Of a stretch of DNA of 64,000 nt, positions 47,137 through 54,072 are shown piece by piece; position 1 is the first letter of the stretch, and every line of letters begins with the position of its first letter. Source of the DNA: Fundidesulfovibrio putealis DSM 16056 (GTDB taxonomy: Bacteria; Desulfobacterota; Desulfovibrionia; Desulfovibrionales; Desulfovibrionaceae); the NCBI RefSeq assembly GCF_000429325.1, contig NZ_AUBQ01000017.1, positions 1-64,000 on the forward strand, in the 5' to 3' direction. A program made the position numbers and the translations under genes. The notes under the pieces were generated by a model, which was not told the origin of the DNA, did not search any database, and saw nothing but the letters and a program-made list of their open reading frames with translations.

Positions 47137-47505
47137 CTACTCCACAGTGAGGTGCTCGGCCTTGCCCACGGCCTCGGCCTTGATGCGGTTCAAGGCGTCG
47201 GCCAGGGTGGGCACCACGTTCTCACGGATGTCGCCCGCGACGATGATGAACAGGACGTCGTCTCCGGGAACGAACGTGCCGGAGTTGGCCTTGGCCGTCA
47301 CCGAGAAGATGCCGGGCCGCTGGGACAGCTCCTGGCAGATGGCCTCTATCTTTGCCAGGTCCGGCTTGATCTCCAGCCGGTCCACGGGCTTGCCGCTCTG
47401 GCGCTGGGTGCCGCGCACCACGCCGTTGTGCACCAGCAACATGCCCACCTTCTCGGTGAAGCCGGGCTTTTTCTTCAACTCGGCGATTGCCTTGGAAATA
47501 TCCAT
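47137..47505 (-). CDS. MoaE-like molybdopterin synthase large-subunit relative
   Basis: A 122-residue protein related to the catalytic subunit of molybdopterin synthase. It has VGMLLVHNGVVRGTQRQSG, KPDLAKIEAICQELS, and the conserved VPGDDVLFIIVAGDIRENVVP region near the C terminus. The catalytic Lys/Arg pattern of true MoaE is only partly visible, and no MoaD gene lies nearby, so the role may differ. ATG 47505 has GGAGG upstream. It follows htpG on the same strand but a terminator and repeat lie between. Confidence 0.72.
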   Translation of the reverse strand: MDISKAIAELKKKPGFTEKVGMLLVHNGVVRGTQRQSGKPVDRLEIKPDLAKIEAICQELSQRPGIFSVTAKANSGTFVPGDDVLFIIVAGDIRENVVPTLADALNRIKAEAVGKAEHLTVE

Positions 47506-47590
47506 GTAGACCTCCGTGGTTGGGTATATTCTACAGGAGAAGGCCGCGCCGTGCCAAGAGGCTTTGGCGCGTTCGCGGCCCGCTCCCGAA

Positions 47591-47623
47591 AAAAAGGGAC
47601 CGGAGCCTCGCGGCTCCGGTCCC
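47591..47623 (-). terminator. Terminator downstream of htpG
   Basis: GGGACCGGAGCC/GGCTCCGGTCCC with a 4-base loop; a run of A on its left becomes T on the minus strand. Confidence 0.85.
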
Positions 47624-47714
47624 AATTGTACCCGTCAGAGTTCATGCAACGCTTCCCGGCGACAACCCCACGAACGGATCGGCTGCGGGCAAAGGCATTG
47701 CCCCACTGGGGTTT

Positions 47715-47735
47715 CCAAAGGGCGCAGCCCTTTGG
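47715..47735. repeat. GGGC-GCA-GCCC hairpin repeat
   Basis: CCAAAGGGC-GCA-GCCCTTTGG, a perfect 9-bp stem with the same core and triloop type as the hairpins at 32563-33049, within a GC-rich spacer that also includes GCCGCCGGAGGC. Confidence 0.6.
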
Positions 47736-47739
47736 CCGC

Positions 47740-47840
47740 CGGAGGCTATTCCTGCTTCAACAACTCATGAACCTAAACCAAGAAAACCATTTATTCTGTT
47801 TATGAAAAACATTTCATGTTTTTCAAAAACGCGACGCTAG
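47740..47840. repeat. CTAG-bounded palindromic repeat, copy C (left end degraded)
   Basis: The right part (AAACCAAGAAAACC... to ACGCGACGCTAG) aligns with copy B base by base for about 65 bases, and has the central palindrome AAAAACA...TGTTTTT. The left end is not clear; TTCAACAACTCATGAACC may be its remnant. The terminal CTAG (47837-47840) contains the stop codon of the minus-strand htpG gene. Confidence 0.65.
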
Positions 47841-49747
47841 CTCCCCTTCTTCAAGCCCGCGTACCAGCCGCTGGCCTGCTCCAGGATGGAGTTTATGCGC
47901 CCCACCATCTTGTGGGGGTCGGACAGGTAGCCCTCCAGCAAGAGCGCCGACTCGTAGAGCTGCTCCGTGGCCTGATCGATGAACGGGTCCTTGGGATCGG
48001 CGCCGTAGATGGCGATGAGGTTCCTGGTCAGGGCGTGGTCCGGGTTCAGCTCCATGATCTTCTCGGGGGCCGACTCGTCCTTGTTCATCATGCGCATGAG
48101 TCGCTGCATCTGGGAGCTCATCTGCCCGTCGGCGGCCACCAGGCAGGAGGGGCTGGATTTCAGGCGCTGCGAACCGCGCACGTCCTTGATGCGATCCCCC
48201 AGCACTTCCTTCATGCGGGCCAGGAGCCCCTCGAACAGGGTGGTCTCTTCGGGCGTGAGCGCTGCCGGAGCCTCGCCCGCGTCCGGGGCGTCGTCGAAGC
48301 TGGCCAGGTCCTTGGCCTGGGCCTGCTCGGCGGACTTGAAGGCGAACTCCTTGAAGTCGCCGATGGATTCCAGCACGAACTCGTCCACAGGCTCGTACAG
48401 GTAGAGTACCTCGATGCCCTTGCGCCGGAAGATTTCCAGGTGGGGGTTCATGTCCAGGGCCTCGCGGCTTGTGCCCGAGAGATAGTAGACGGTCTTCTGG
48501 CCATCTTTCGCGCGGGTGACGTAATCGGCCAGGCTGGTCAGCTTGTCCGGGCCGTCCAGGGCCGAGGAATCAAAGCGCAGCAGTTCGGAGTAGGCCTCGC
48601 GGTTCAGGAAGTCGGAGTAGCCCAGCTTGAAGATCTTGGCGTGCTCCTTCCACAGGGCCGCGTAGCCTTCGGGATCGGCGGCGGCCTTCTTGCGAAGCCG
48701 CGAGAGGATCTCCTTGGTGACGGCCTGGGCGATGCGGCGCAGCATGGCGTTCTGCTGCAAGGTCTCGCGGCTTAAGTTCAGCGGCAGGTCCTCGGTGTCC
48801 ACCACGCCCCGGCAGAAGCGCAGGTACTCGGGCAGGAGCTCGGTTGCGTCCTTGGCTATGAGCACCCGGCGCACGTACAGGTCCAGGCCGCGCTCGAGCT
48901 TCTGGAAGCCCAGGAACTCTTCGGACTTGGCGGGCACGAACACCAGGGCCGAGAACTGCACCGGCGCGTCCACGTTCATGTGGACGGTCTCGATGGGAGC
49001 CTCGGGGTCGTGGGTCAGGAAGGTGTAGAACTCCTTGTACTGCTCGGCGGTCACGGAGGTCTTGGGCTCGCGCCACACCGCCGGGACGGTGTTCACCCGC
49101 TCGCCGTCCACCAGGATGGGAAACGAGATGAAGTGGGAGTGGCGGTTGATGATGTCCTTGATGACCGCCGGATCGGCGTATTCCTTGGCGTCGTCCTTCA
49201 GGTGGATTTCCAGGGAGGAGCCGCGCGTCACCTCGCCCTCGGCCAGGATCAGCTCATAGCCGCCCAGGCCGTCGGACACCCAGACCCAGGCCGCCTCCTC
49301 GGGCTCGGCGGACTTGGTGGTCAGCACCACCTGGCGCGCCACCATGAACACCGAGTAGAAGCCCACGCCGAAGCGCCCGATGATGGAGCTGGCCTTGGAG
49401 GCGTCGGAGCCCAGGGCCTTCAGGAAGTCCTCGGAGCCGGAGTGGGCGATGGAGCCGATGTTCTCCACCAGCTCGATCTCGGACATGCCGATGCCGGAGT
49501 CGGCGATGGTCAGCACGCCGTTTTCCTTGTCCGTGGTGATACGGATTTCCAAGGGAAGCTCGGCATCGGCCACGGCGACGCCGCTGCTCTGCTTGAAGCG
49601 CAGCTTCTCCAGGGCGTCGGAGGCGTTGGAGATCAGCTCGCGAAGGAAGATCTCCTTATTGGTGTAGACAGAATGCGTAATGATATCGAGCAATTTGACG
49701 ATGTCGGCCTTGAACTCGCGCTTCGTGACCTTCTCGCTTTCGGACAT
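47837..49747 (-). CDS. htpG: Molecular chaperone HtpG (Hsp90)
   Basis: A 636-residue bacterial Hsp90, an ATP-dependent dimeric chaperone. The N-terminal ATPase has NKEIFLRELISNASDALEKL and DSGIGMSEIELVENIGSIAH. The middle domain has FVPAKSEEFLGFQKLERGLD and LPLNLSRETLQQN, and the C-terminal dimer region is present. The length is normal. ATG 49747 has AGAGG upstream. The stop codon is inside the CTAG end of repeat copy C. It lies close to three hsp20 genes, making a heat-shock cluster, though each has its own strand and promoter. Confidence 0.97.
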   Translation of the reverse strand: MSESEKVTKREFKADIVKLLDIITHSVYTNKEIFLRELISNASDALEKLRFKQSSGVAVADAELPLEIRITTDKENGVLTIADSGIGMSEIELVENIGSIAHSGSEDFLKALGSDASKASSIIGRFGVGFYSVFMVARQVVLTTKSAEPEEAAWVWVSDGLGGYELILAEGEVTRGSSLEIHLKDDAKEYADPAVIKDIINRHSHFISFPILVDGERVNTVPAVWREPKTSVTAEQYKEFYTFLTHDPEAPIETVHMNVDAPVQFSALVFVPAKSEEFLGFQKLERGLDLYVRRVLIAKDATELLPEYLRFCRGVVDTEDLPLNLSRETLQQNAMLRRIAQAVTKEILSRLRKKAAADPEGYAALWKEHAKIFKLGYSDFLNREAYSELLRFDSSALDGPDKLTSLADYVTRAKDGQKTVYYLSGTSREALDMNPHLEIFRRKGIEVLYLYEPVDEFVLESIGDFKEFAFKSAEQAQAKDLASFDDAPDAGEAPAALTPEETTLFEGLLARMKEVLGDRIKDVRGSQRLKSSPSCLVAADGQMSSQMQRLMRMMNKDESAPEKIMELNPDHALTRNLIAIYGADPKDPFIDQATEQLYESALLLEGYLSDPHKMVGRINSILEQASGWYAGLKKGS

Positions 49748-49840
49748 GTCTCAACCTCTTCTGCTTTTGTTTGGTTCTTTAGGTGCGAACGGTTGCGCCT
49801 GATGCATCTGGCCTGCCCGACCGGCAGGGCTTGACTAGCC

Positions 49841-50059
49841 TCAGGAGAAGCCGCCCGGAGTGCACCCCGTGGGGAACGGGCCGGGGGCGAAGGGCGTGGC
49901 CGCGCCCTTGTCCGAGGTCTGGCCGCACACCGGCGACAGGATGCGCACGGCTCCTGGCTTGCCGCACACTGGGCACGCGGGGGCCTCGGTGGCGGAGGCG
50001 CTCATCAGTTCCTCGAAACGGTTGGCGCACGCGGCGCACTGGTATTCATAGAGGGGCAT
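49841..50059 (-). CDS. FmdB-family zinc-ribbon protein
   Basis: A 72-residue protein that starts MPLYEYQCAACANRFEEL, with CPVCGKPGAVRIL and a late CGQ, the putative-regulatory zinc ribbon known as FmdB. The four Cys bind zinc; the function is not established. The C-terminal tail is Gly/Pro-rich (PFAPGPFPTGCTPGGFS). I start at ATG 50059, with GGAG upstream. It is divergent from the hsp20 operon by about 250 bp. Confidence 0.85.
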   Translation of the reverse strand: MPLYEYQCAACANRFEELMSASATEAPACPVCGKPGAVRILSPVCGQTSDKGAATPFAPGPFPTGCTPGGFS

Positions 50060-50179
50060 GACGGGTCTCCTGCTGGAATGTGTAGTCAACCGAGTACCTT
50101 AAACAGCGCCGCCGCTCTGTCAAGGCCCGGCCCCCGATTGGCTTTTCCGGGCACCCGTGAGGCAGCGCCCGAAGTGGTG

Positions 50180-50208
50180 TTGACCGTCAACGGGCCGAAG
50201 CATATATG
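50180..50208 (+). promoter_or_regulatory. Candidate promoter of hsp20 operon with palindrome at -35
   Basis: TTGACC (50180-50185), 17 bases, then TATATG (50203-50208). The -35 lies in the palindrome GTTGAC-C-GTCAAC (50179-50191), a plausible operator. About 95 bases of leader remain before the first hsp20. A second TTGACC at about 50238-50243 is also present. Confidence 0.5.
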
Positions 50209-50307
50209 AAGTAGGATGTTCATTCTCTCCCGGGGGCCTTGACCGCTTCCGGTGTGTGATTATTGTAAACTTCCAAGACGCAACTACGCAGAAAGGAGGA
50301 CAAAAGC

Positions 50308-50724
50308 ATGGTCATCGACTTCAGTCCGTTCTTCGGACAGCAGACACCGCTCGACCGGATCTTCGAGGCTTTCTGGTCGCCTTCCATGTCCATCTCCCAG
50401 CGCCCCTACGCCTATCCTCCCGTGAACATCTCCGAGGATCAGGAGAACATCACCGTGCGCTGCGAACTTCCAGGCATGGACATCTCCGAGATCGACCTGA
50501 CGCTCACCGAGTCGTCGCTGGTGGTCAAGGGCGAACGCCAGCCCGCCAAGGGCAAGTACTACCGCCAGGAGCGCCCCACCGGCGCGTTCCAGCGGGTGGT
50601 GAACATCCACTCCCCCATCGACCGCGAACGCGTGAGCGCCAAGATGAAGGACGGCCTGCTGGAAGTGGTGATTCCCAAGTCCGAGTCGTCCAAGCCCAAG
50701 AAAATCTCCATCGACATCGCCTGA
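50308..50724 (+). CDS. Hsp20/alpha-crystallin small heat-shock protein 1
   Basis: A 138-residue small heat-shock protein that binds unfolding proteins in large oligomers without ATP. The alpha-crystallin domain runs from about residue 40 (VNISEDQENITVRCELPGMD) through FQRVVNIHSPIDRERVSA to MKDGLLEVVIPKSE. The N-terminal arm is short. AAAGGAGG lies 10 bases upstream of the ATG. First of three consecutive hsp20 genes. Confidence 0.93.
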   Translation: MVIDFSPFFGQQTPLDRIFEAFWSPSMSISQRPYAYPPVNISEDQENITVRCELPGMDISEIDLTLTESSLVVKGERQPAKGKYYRQERPTGAFQRVVNIHSPIDRERVSAKMKDGLLEVVIPKSESSKPKKISIDIA

Positions 50725-50742
50725 TAGCGGAGGAACAGGACA

Positions 50743-51108
50743 ATGAGCGAAGAAACCAGGACCGAGGAAAAGGGCCTGCCACGCGCCAAGCCCGCCACCG
50801 ACATCGTGGAGACCCCCGACGGCTTCTACATCTATATGGATATTCCGGGCGTCTCCAAGGAATCCTTGATCATCGACCTGAACGAGGACGAGATCAAGGT
50901 GACCGGCAGGACCGCCTACCCCACGCCCGACGGCGAGAAGCTGATCCATGTGGAGTTCGGCAACGGCGAATACTACAGGGGCTTCACCCTGTCGCACATC
51001 GTGGACAAGGCCAGCATCAAGGCCAACGTGAAGAACGGCGTGCTGGAGCTGCACCTGCCCAAGGCCGAGAAAGCCCAGCCGCGAAAAATCGACATCCAGA
51101 TGGGCTAG
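50743..51108 (+). CDS. Hsp20/alpha-crystallin small heat-shock protein 2
   Basis: A 121-residue small heat-shock protein. The alpha-crystallin domain is DIVETPDGFYIYMDIPGVSK through FTLSHIVDKASIKANVKNGV to LELHLPKAEKAQPRKIDIQ. It lacks the long N-terminal arm, so it may pair with its neighbours in mixed oligomers. It follows the first gene by 18 bases and precedes the third by 34, so all three should be co-transcribed. Confidence 0.92.
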   Translation: MSEETRTEEKGLPRAKPATDIVETPDGFYIYMDIPGVSKESLIIDLNEDEIKVTGRTAYPTPDGEKLIHVEFGNGEYYRGFTLSHIVDKASIKANVKNGVLELHLPKAEKAQPRKIDIQMG

Positions 51109-51142
51109 CGCCCAGCGCGGCCCGCTTCAAACGGAGGTACGT

Positions 51143-51592
51143 ATGTTGGAACAACTCTTCCCCGCACTGCGCAGAAGCGACCCGGCCGGAAGGTTCCCAT
51201 CCCCCTTCGAGGCCATGGAACGCATGATGCGCGAACCCTTTTCGGGTTTTGCGAACATGAAGGACATCACTCCCTCGGTGGACGTCAAGGAGACCGGGGG
51301 CGAGGTGCTGGTGAGCGCCGAACTGCCCGGCGTGGACCCCAAGGACGTGGAGCTGACCCTGGACAACGGCGTGCTGACCATCCAGGGCCACAAAACAGAG
51401 ACCAACGAGCAGAAGGACGGCGAGACCGTGCTCGCGAGGGAGATCCGCTACGGCAGCTTCACGCGCTCCCTGGCCATGCCCGCCGGGGTGCTGGCCGACA
51501 AGGCGTCCGCCAGCTTCGACAAGGGCGTCCTGAAGATCACCATCCCCAAGTCCGAGGACGCCAAACCCACGCGCGTGCCCATCGAAAGTTAG
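51143..51592 (+). CDS. Hsp20/alpha-crystallin small heat-shock protein 3
   Basis: A 149-residue small heat-shock protein with a longer N-terminal arm (MLEQLFPALRRSDPAGRFPS) than the other two. The alpha-crystallin domain is ITPSVDVKETGGEVLVSAEL to VLKITIPKSEDAKPTRVPIE. It is the class closest to bacterial IbpA-like Hsp18. Good GGAGG site. A strong terminator lies about 125 bases downstream, ending the operon. Confidence 0.93.
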   Translation: MLEQLFPALRRSDPAGRFPSPFEAMERMMREPFSGFANMKDITPSVDVKETGGEVLVSAELPGVDPKDVELTLDNGVLTIQGHKTETNEQKDGETVLAREIRYGSFTRSLAMPAGVLADKASASFDKGVLKITIPKSEDAKPTRVPIES

Positions 51593-51717
51593 CAGGAGTG
51601 CGTTCGCTTTTCGTCGACCGGCCTGTTTGAACGCAAGCCGAACGTTGCGGCCCCGGGAGACAATCTCCCGGAAACACTGACGACTTGTGGTGACGAAACC
51701 AACGGACGCGAAACATC

Positions 51718-51757
51718 AGGCCGGGCCGGGAGAATACCCCGGCCCGGCCTTTTTTTT
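51718..51757 (+). terminator. Rho-independent terminator of hsp20 operon
   Basis: AGGCCGGGCCGGG/CCCGGCCCGGCCT stem with a 7-base loop and a following run of T. Confidence 0.92.
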
Positions 51758-51854
51758 CCCGCGACGCGGAAACGTCACTCTCTGCCGCTGGACAGCGCGC
51801 CCTGTTTATCGCATAGGAGGATCAAGAACACTTTCCTGCAGTGAGAATACAGCA

Positions 51855-52100
51855 ATGAGCACCAGTGCGTACCACGTCGTCCTGACCAGAAACGAAGTCG
51901 GATATTTTGCCCATTGTCCCAGCGTGAACGGCTGCCATGGACTGGGCGAAACCCCCGAAGAAGCCCTGGCCGGTTTCAAGGCGTCCCTGGAATTCTACGT
52001 CCAGACCCTGCCGGACGCCCAGGGCCGCGACTTGCTGAAAAGCGTGAACCTGGGCTTGCACCCCGAAGGCCTCTCCGGCCAGTTCGCCCAGGCGCGCTGA
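51855..52100 (+). CDS. Orphan HicB-like protein
   Basis: An 81-residue protein with the HicB-type fold: HVVLTRNEVGYFAHCPSVNG then CHGLGETPEEALAGFKASLE. It is half of a typical HicB; no DNA-binding ribbon-helix-helix C terminus and no HicA gene accompany it. Such stand-alone proteins occur outside toxin-antitoxin pairs. The start at ATG 51855 is by homology; the open frame begins at 51687 without a site. Clearly distinct from the hicAB pair at 56758. Confidence 0.65.
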   Translation: MSTSAYHVVLTRNEVGYFAHCPSVNGCHGLGETPEEALAGFKASLEFYVQTLPDAQGRDLLKSVNLGLHPEGLSGQFAQAR

Positions 52101-52394
52101 GTCAGGACACCCGAAACCGCCCCTCCCGTCGGGTTGTCCGGCGGCCCGAAGCCCGCGTATGTCACGGCAGCCCCAGCGCCCTGTCTGCGCTCTCCGTGCA
52201 CGCCGTGATCATTGCTCCCCATAGCCCCCCGGAGAGCAGCGGCCCGCCGCCACGCTTTGACGGCCATGGCCGCGCGCCGGTTCCTCCGCCCCGGTTTGCA
52301 ATGCCGGGTCATTTATCCTATCCTGACGTTTCCGGTCCGCCGCGATTCCTCCCGTCCGGCCCCGGAATATTCTGTTTCATCCGAGGATACCGGC

Positions 52395-53255
52395 ATGCAG
52401 CTTCTCGACGGGAAGGCCACCGCACTCTCCATCCGCCAGAACCTGGCGGTCGATGTCGAACGACTGAAAAAAATCCACGGACGCGCTCCGCATCTGGCGG
52501 TGGTCCTGGTAGGCGATGACCCCGCCTCCCAGGTCTACGTCCGCAACAAGGAGCGCGGCTGCGCCGAGGCGGGCATCACCTCCAGCGCCCACCGCATCGG
52601 CGCGGACGTCACCCAGTCCTCCCTGGAGGCGCTGGTCCGCGAACTGAGCGCCAACGACGAGATCGACGGAATCCTGGTGCAGGCCCCCCTGCCCCGCCAC
52701 CTGGACCTTCTGGCCGTGCAGTCCCTGGTGGACCCCGACAAGGACGTGGACGGTTTCCACCCCGTCAACGTGGGCAAGCTGTGCATCGGGCTGCCCTGCC
52801 TGATGCCCTGCACGCCCGCCGGCGTCATGGAGCTGCTCAAGCATTACGATATTTCCTGCGCAGGCAAGAAGGCCGTGGTCATCGGACGCTCCAACATCGT
52901 GGGCAAGCCCATGGCCCTCCTGCTGGCCAGGGCGGAACCCATGGCCAACGCCACCGTGACCATCTGCCATTCGCGCACGCCCGACCTCGTGGGCGAGTGC
53001 CGCTCCGCCGACATCCTGGTGGCAGCCATCGGCAGGCCGAAGTTCGTCACCCGCGAGATGGTCAAGCCCGGAGCCGTCGTGGTGGACGTGGGCATCAACC
53101 GCACCGAGCAGGGCCTGTGCGGCGACGTGGACTTCGAGGCCGTGAAGGATCTGGCCTCGGCCATCACCCCCGTGCCCGGCGGCATCGGTCCCATGACCAT
53201 CGCCATGCTTCTGGCCAACACCGTGAAGGCCTACACCTGGCGCATGGAGCGCTGA
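52395..53255 (+). CDS. folD: Bifunctional methylenetetrahydrofolate dehydrogenase/cyclohydrolase
   Basis: FolD interconverts 5,10-methylene-, 5,10-methenyl- and 10-formyl-tetrahydrofolate with NADP. The 286-residue protein contains [14 protein letters not shown] with the catalytic Lys, [44 protein letters not shown] and [15 protein letters not shown]. Complete. In anaerobes it serves one-carbon metabolism and purine synthesis. Confidence 0.97.
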   Translation: MQLLDGKATALSIRQNLAVDVERLKKIHGRAPHLAVVLVGDDPASQVYVRNKERGCAEAGITSSAHRIGADVTQSSLEALVRELSANDEIDGILVQAPLPRHLDLLAVQSLVDPDKDVDGFHPVNVGKLCIGLPCLMPCTPAGVMELLKHYDISCAGKKAVVIGRSNIVGKPMALLLARAEPMANATVTICHSRTPDLVGECRSADILVAAIGRPKFVTREMVKPGAVVVDVGINRTEQGLCGDVDFEAVKDLASAITPVPGGIGPMTIAMLLANTVKAYTWRMER

Positions 53256-53265
53256 AGGCGGCCCC

Positions 53266-53799
53266 ATGGCACGAGTTTTCCACACATTCGCCACTGCGGC
53301 CCTGGTCCTGCTCCTCTGGAGCGGGGCCGGGCTTGCGGCCAGCCTCACCGTGGCAAGCCCGGCCTTCAAGGACGGCGACAGGATGCCCCGGTCGGCTGGA
53401 TGCGAGGGAGGGGACCACTCCCCGCCCCTCAGCATAAGCGGAGCTCCGGCGGAGACGAAGACACTGGCCATCCTCATGACCGAGCAGGATTCCCCGCGAT
53501 CGGTCATAGCGTTGTGGATGGCCTACAACCTCCCCGGAAACCTCGCCAACCTTCCGGAGAACCAACCCCGCACCCGCCAGATGAAAGGCGAGGGACTGCA
53601 ACTGCCGGGACCCGGCGGCAGGATGGGCTACACCGGCCCCTGCCCGCCCTCGGGACTCACGCGCCGCTACGTCATAGAAGTGTTCGCCCTGGACGCCTCC
53701 CTGGATCTGCCCGAAAACGCCACCAAGCAGGAGTTCCTGCTGGCCGTGGAGGGACACATCCTGGCCAGGGGCAAACTGTTCGGCAAATTCAAGAAGTAG
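53266..53799 (+). CDS. Secreted YbhB/YbcL-family (PEBP) protein
   Basis: A 177-residue Raf-kinase-inhibitor-like (phosphatidylethanolamine-binding) protein. It has an N-terminal signal peptide (ALVLLLWSGAGLAAS), then the family signatures CEGGDHSPPLSISGAPAETK, ALWMAYNLPG and GYTGPCPPSG. Family members bind small anionic or lipid ligands; the bacterial function is unclear. It begins 10 bases after folD stops, so is co-transcribed with it. Confidence 0.88.
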   Translation: MARVFHTFATAALVLLLWSGAGLAASLTVASPAFKDGDRMPRSAGCEGGDHSPPLSISGAPAETKTLAILMTEQDSPRSVIALWMAYNLPGNLANLPENQPRTRQMKGEGLQLPGPGGRMGYTGPCPPSGLTRRYVIEVFALDASLDLPENATKQEFLLAVEGHILARGKLFGKFKK

Positions 53800-54072
53800 T
53801 CTGGCTTGCCCGCCAATACCGCCTGAGAAAGCCCTGCTCCAGGCAGCCGGACAGCCGGATTGTCCCTAATCGGCCGCATCGGCCCGGCTGTGCGGCTTTC
53901 GCATCCCCAGCTGATTCTGTTTCCCGGAGTGATTTCCGCGCCCGTCCGCGCCGATGCTGACGGCTAGGCATCCACAACGCCTTGCCTGAGCCATTTCTTG
54001 ACAAACACGACATGCAACGCTGATAGCATGCATATGCTTTCAGAACATCAGGGCGATTGCCTCCGGCAGTGA

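Noticed and set aside
50262-50292. Fourth degenerate copy of the CTAG-bounded repeat before hsp20
   Set aside because: TTCCAAGACGCAACTACG resembles the right end for about 15 bases only, with no CTAG and no palindrome.
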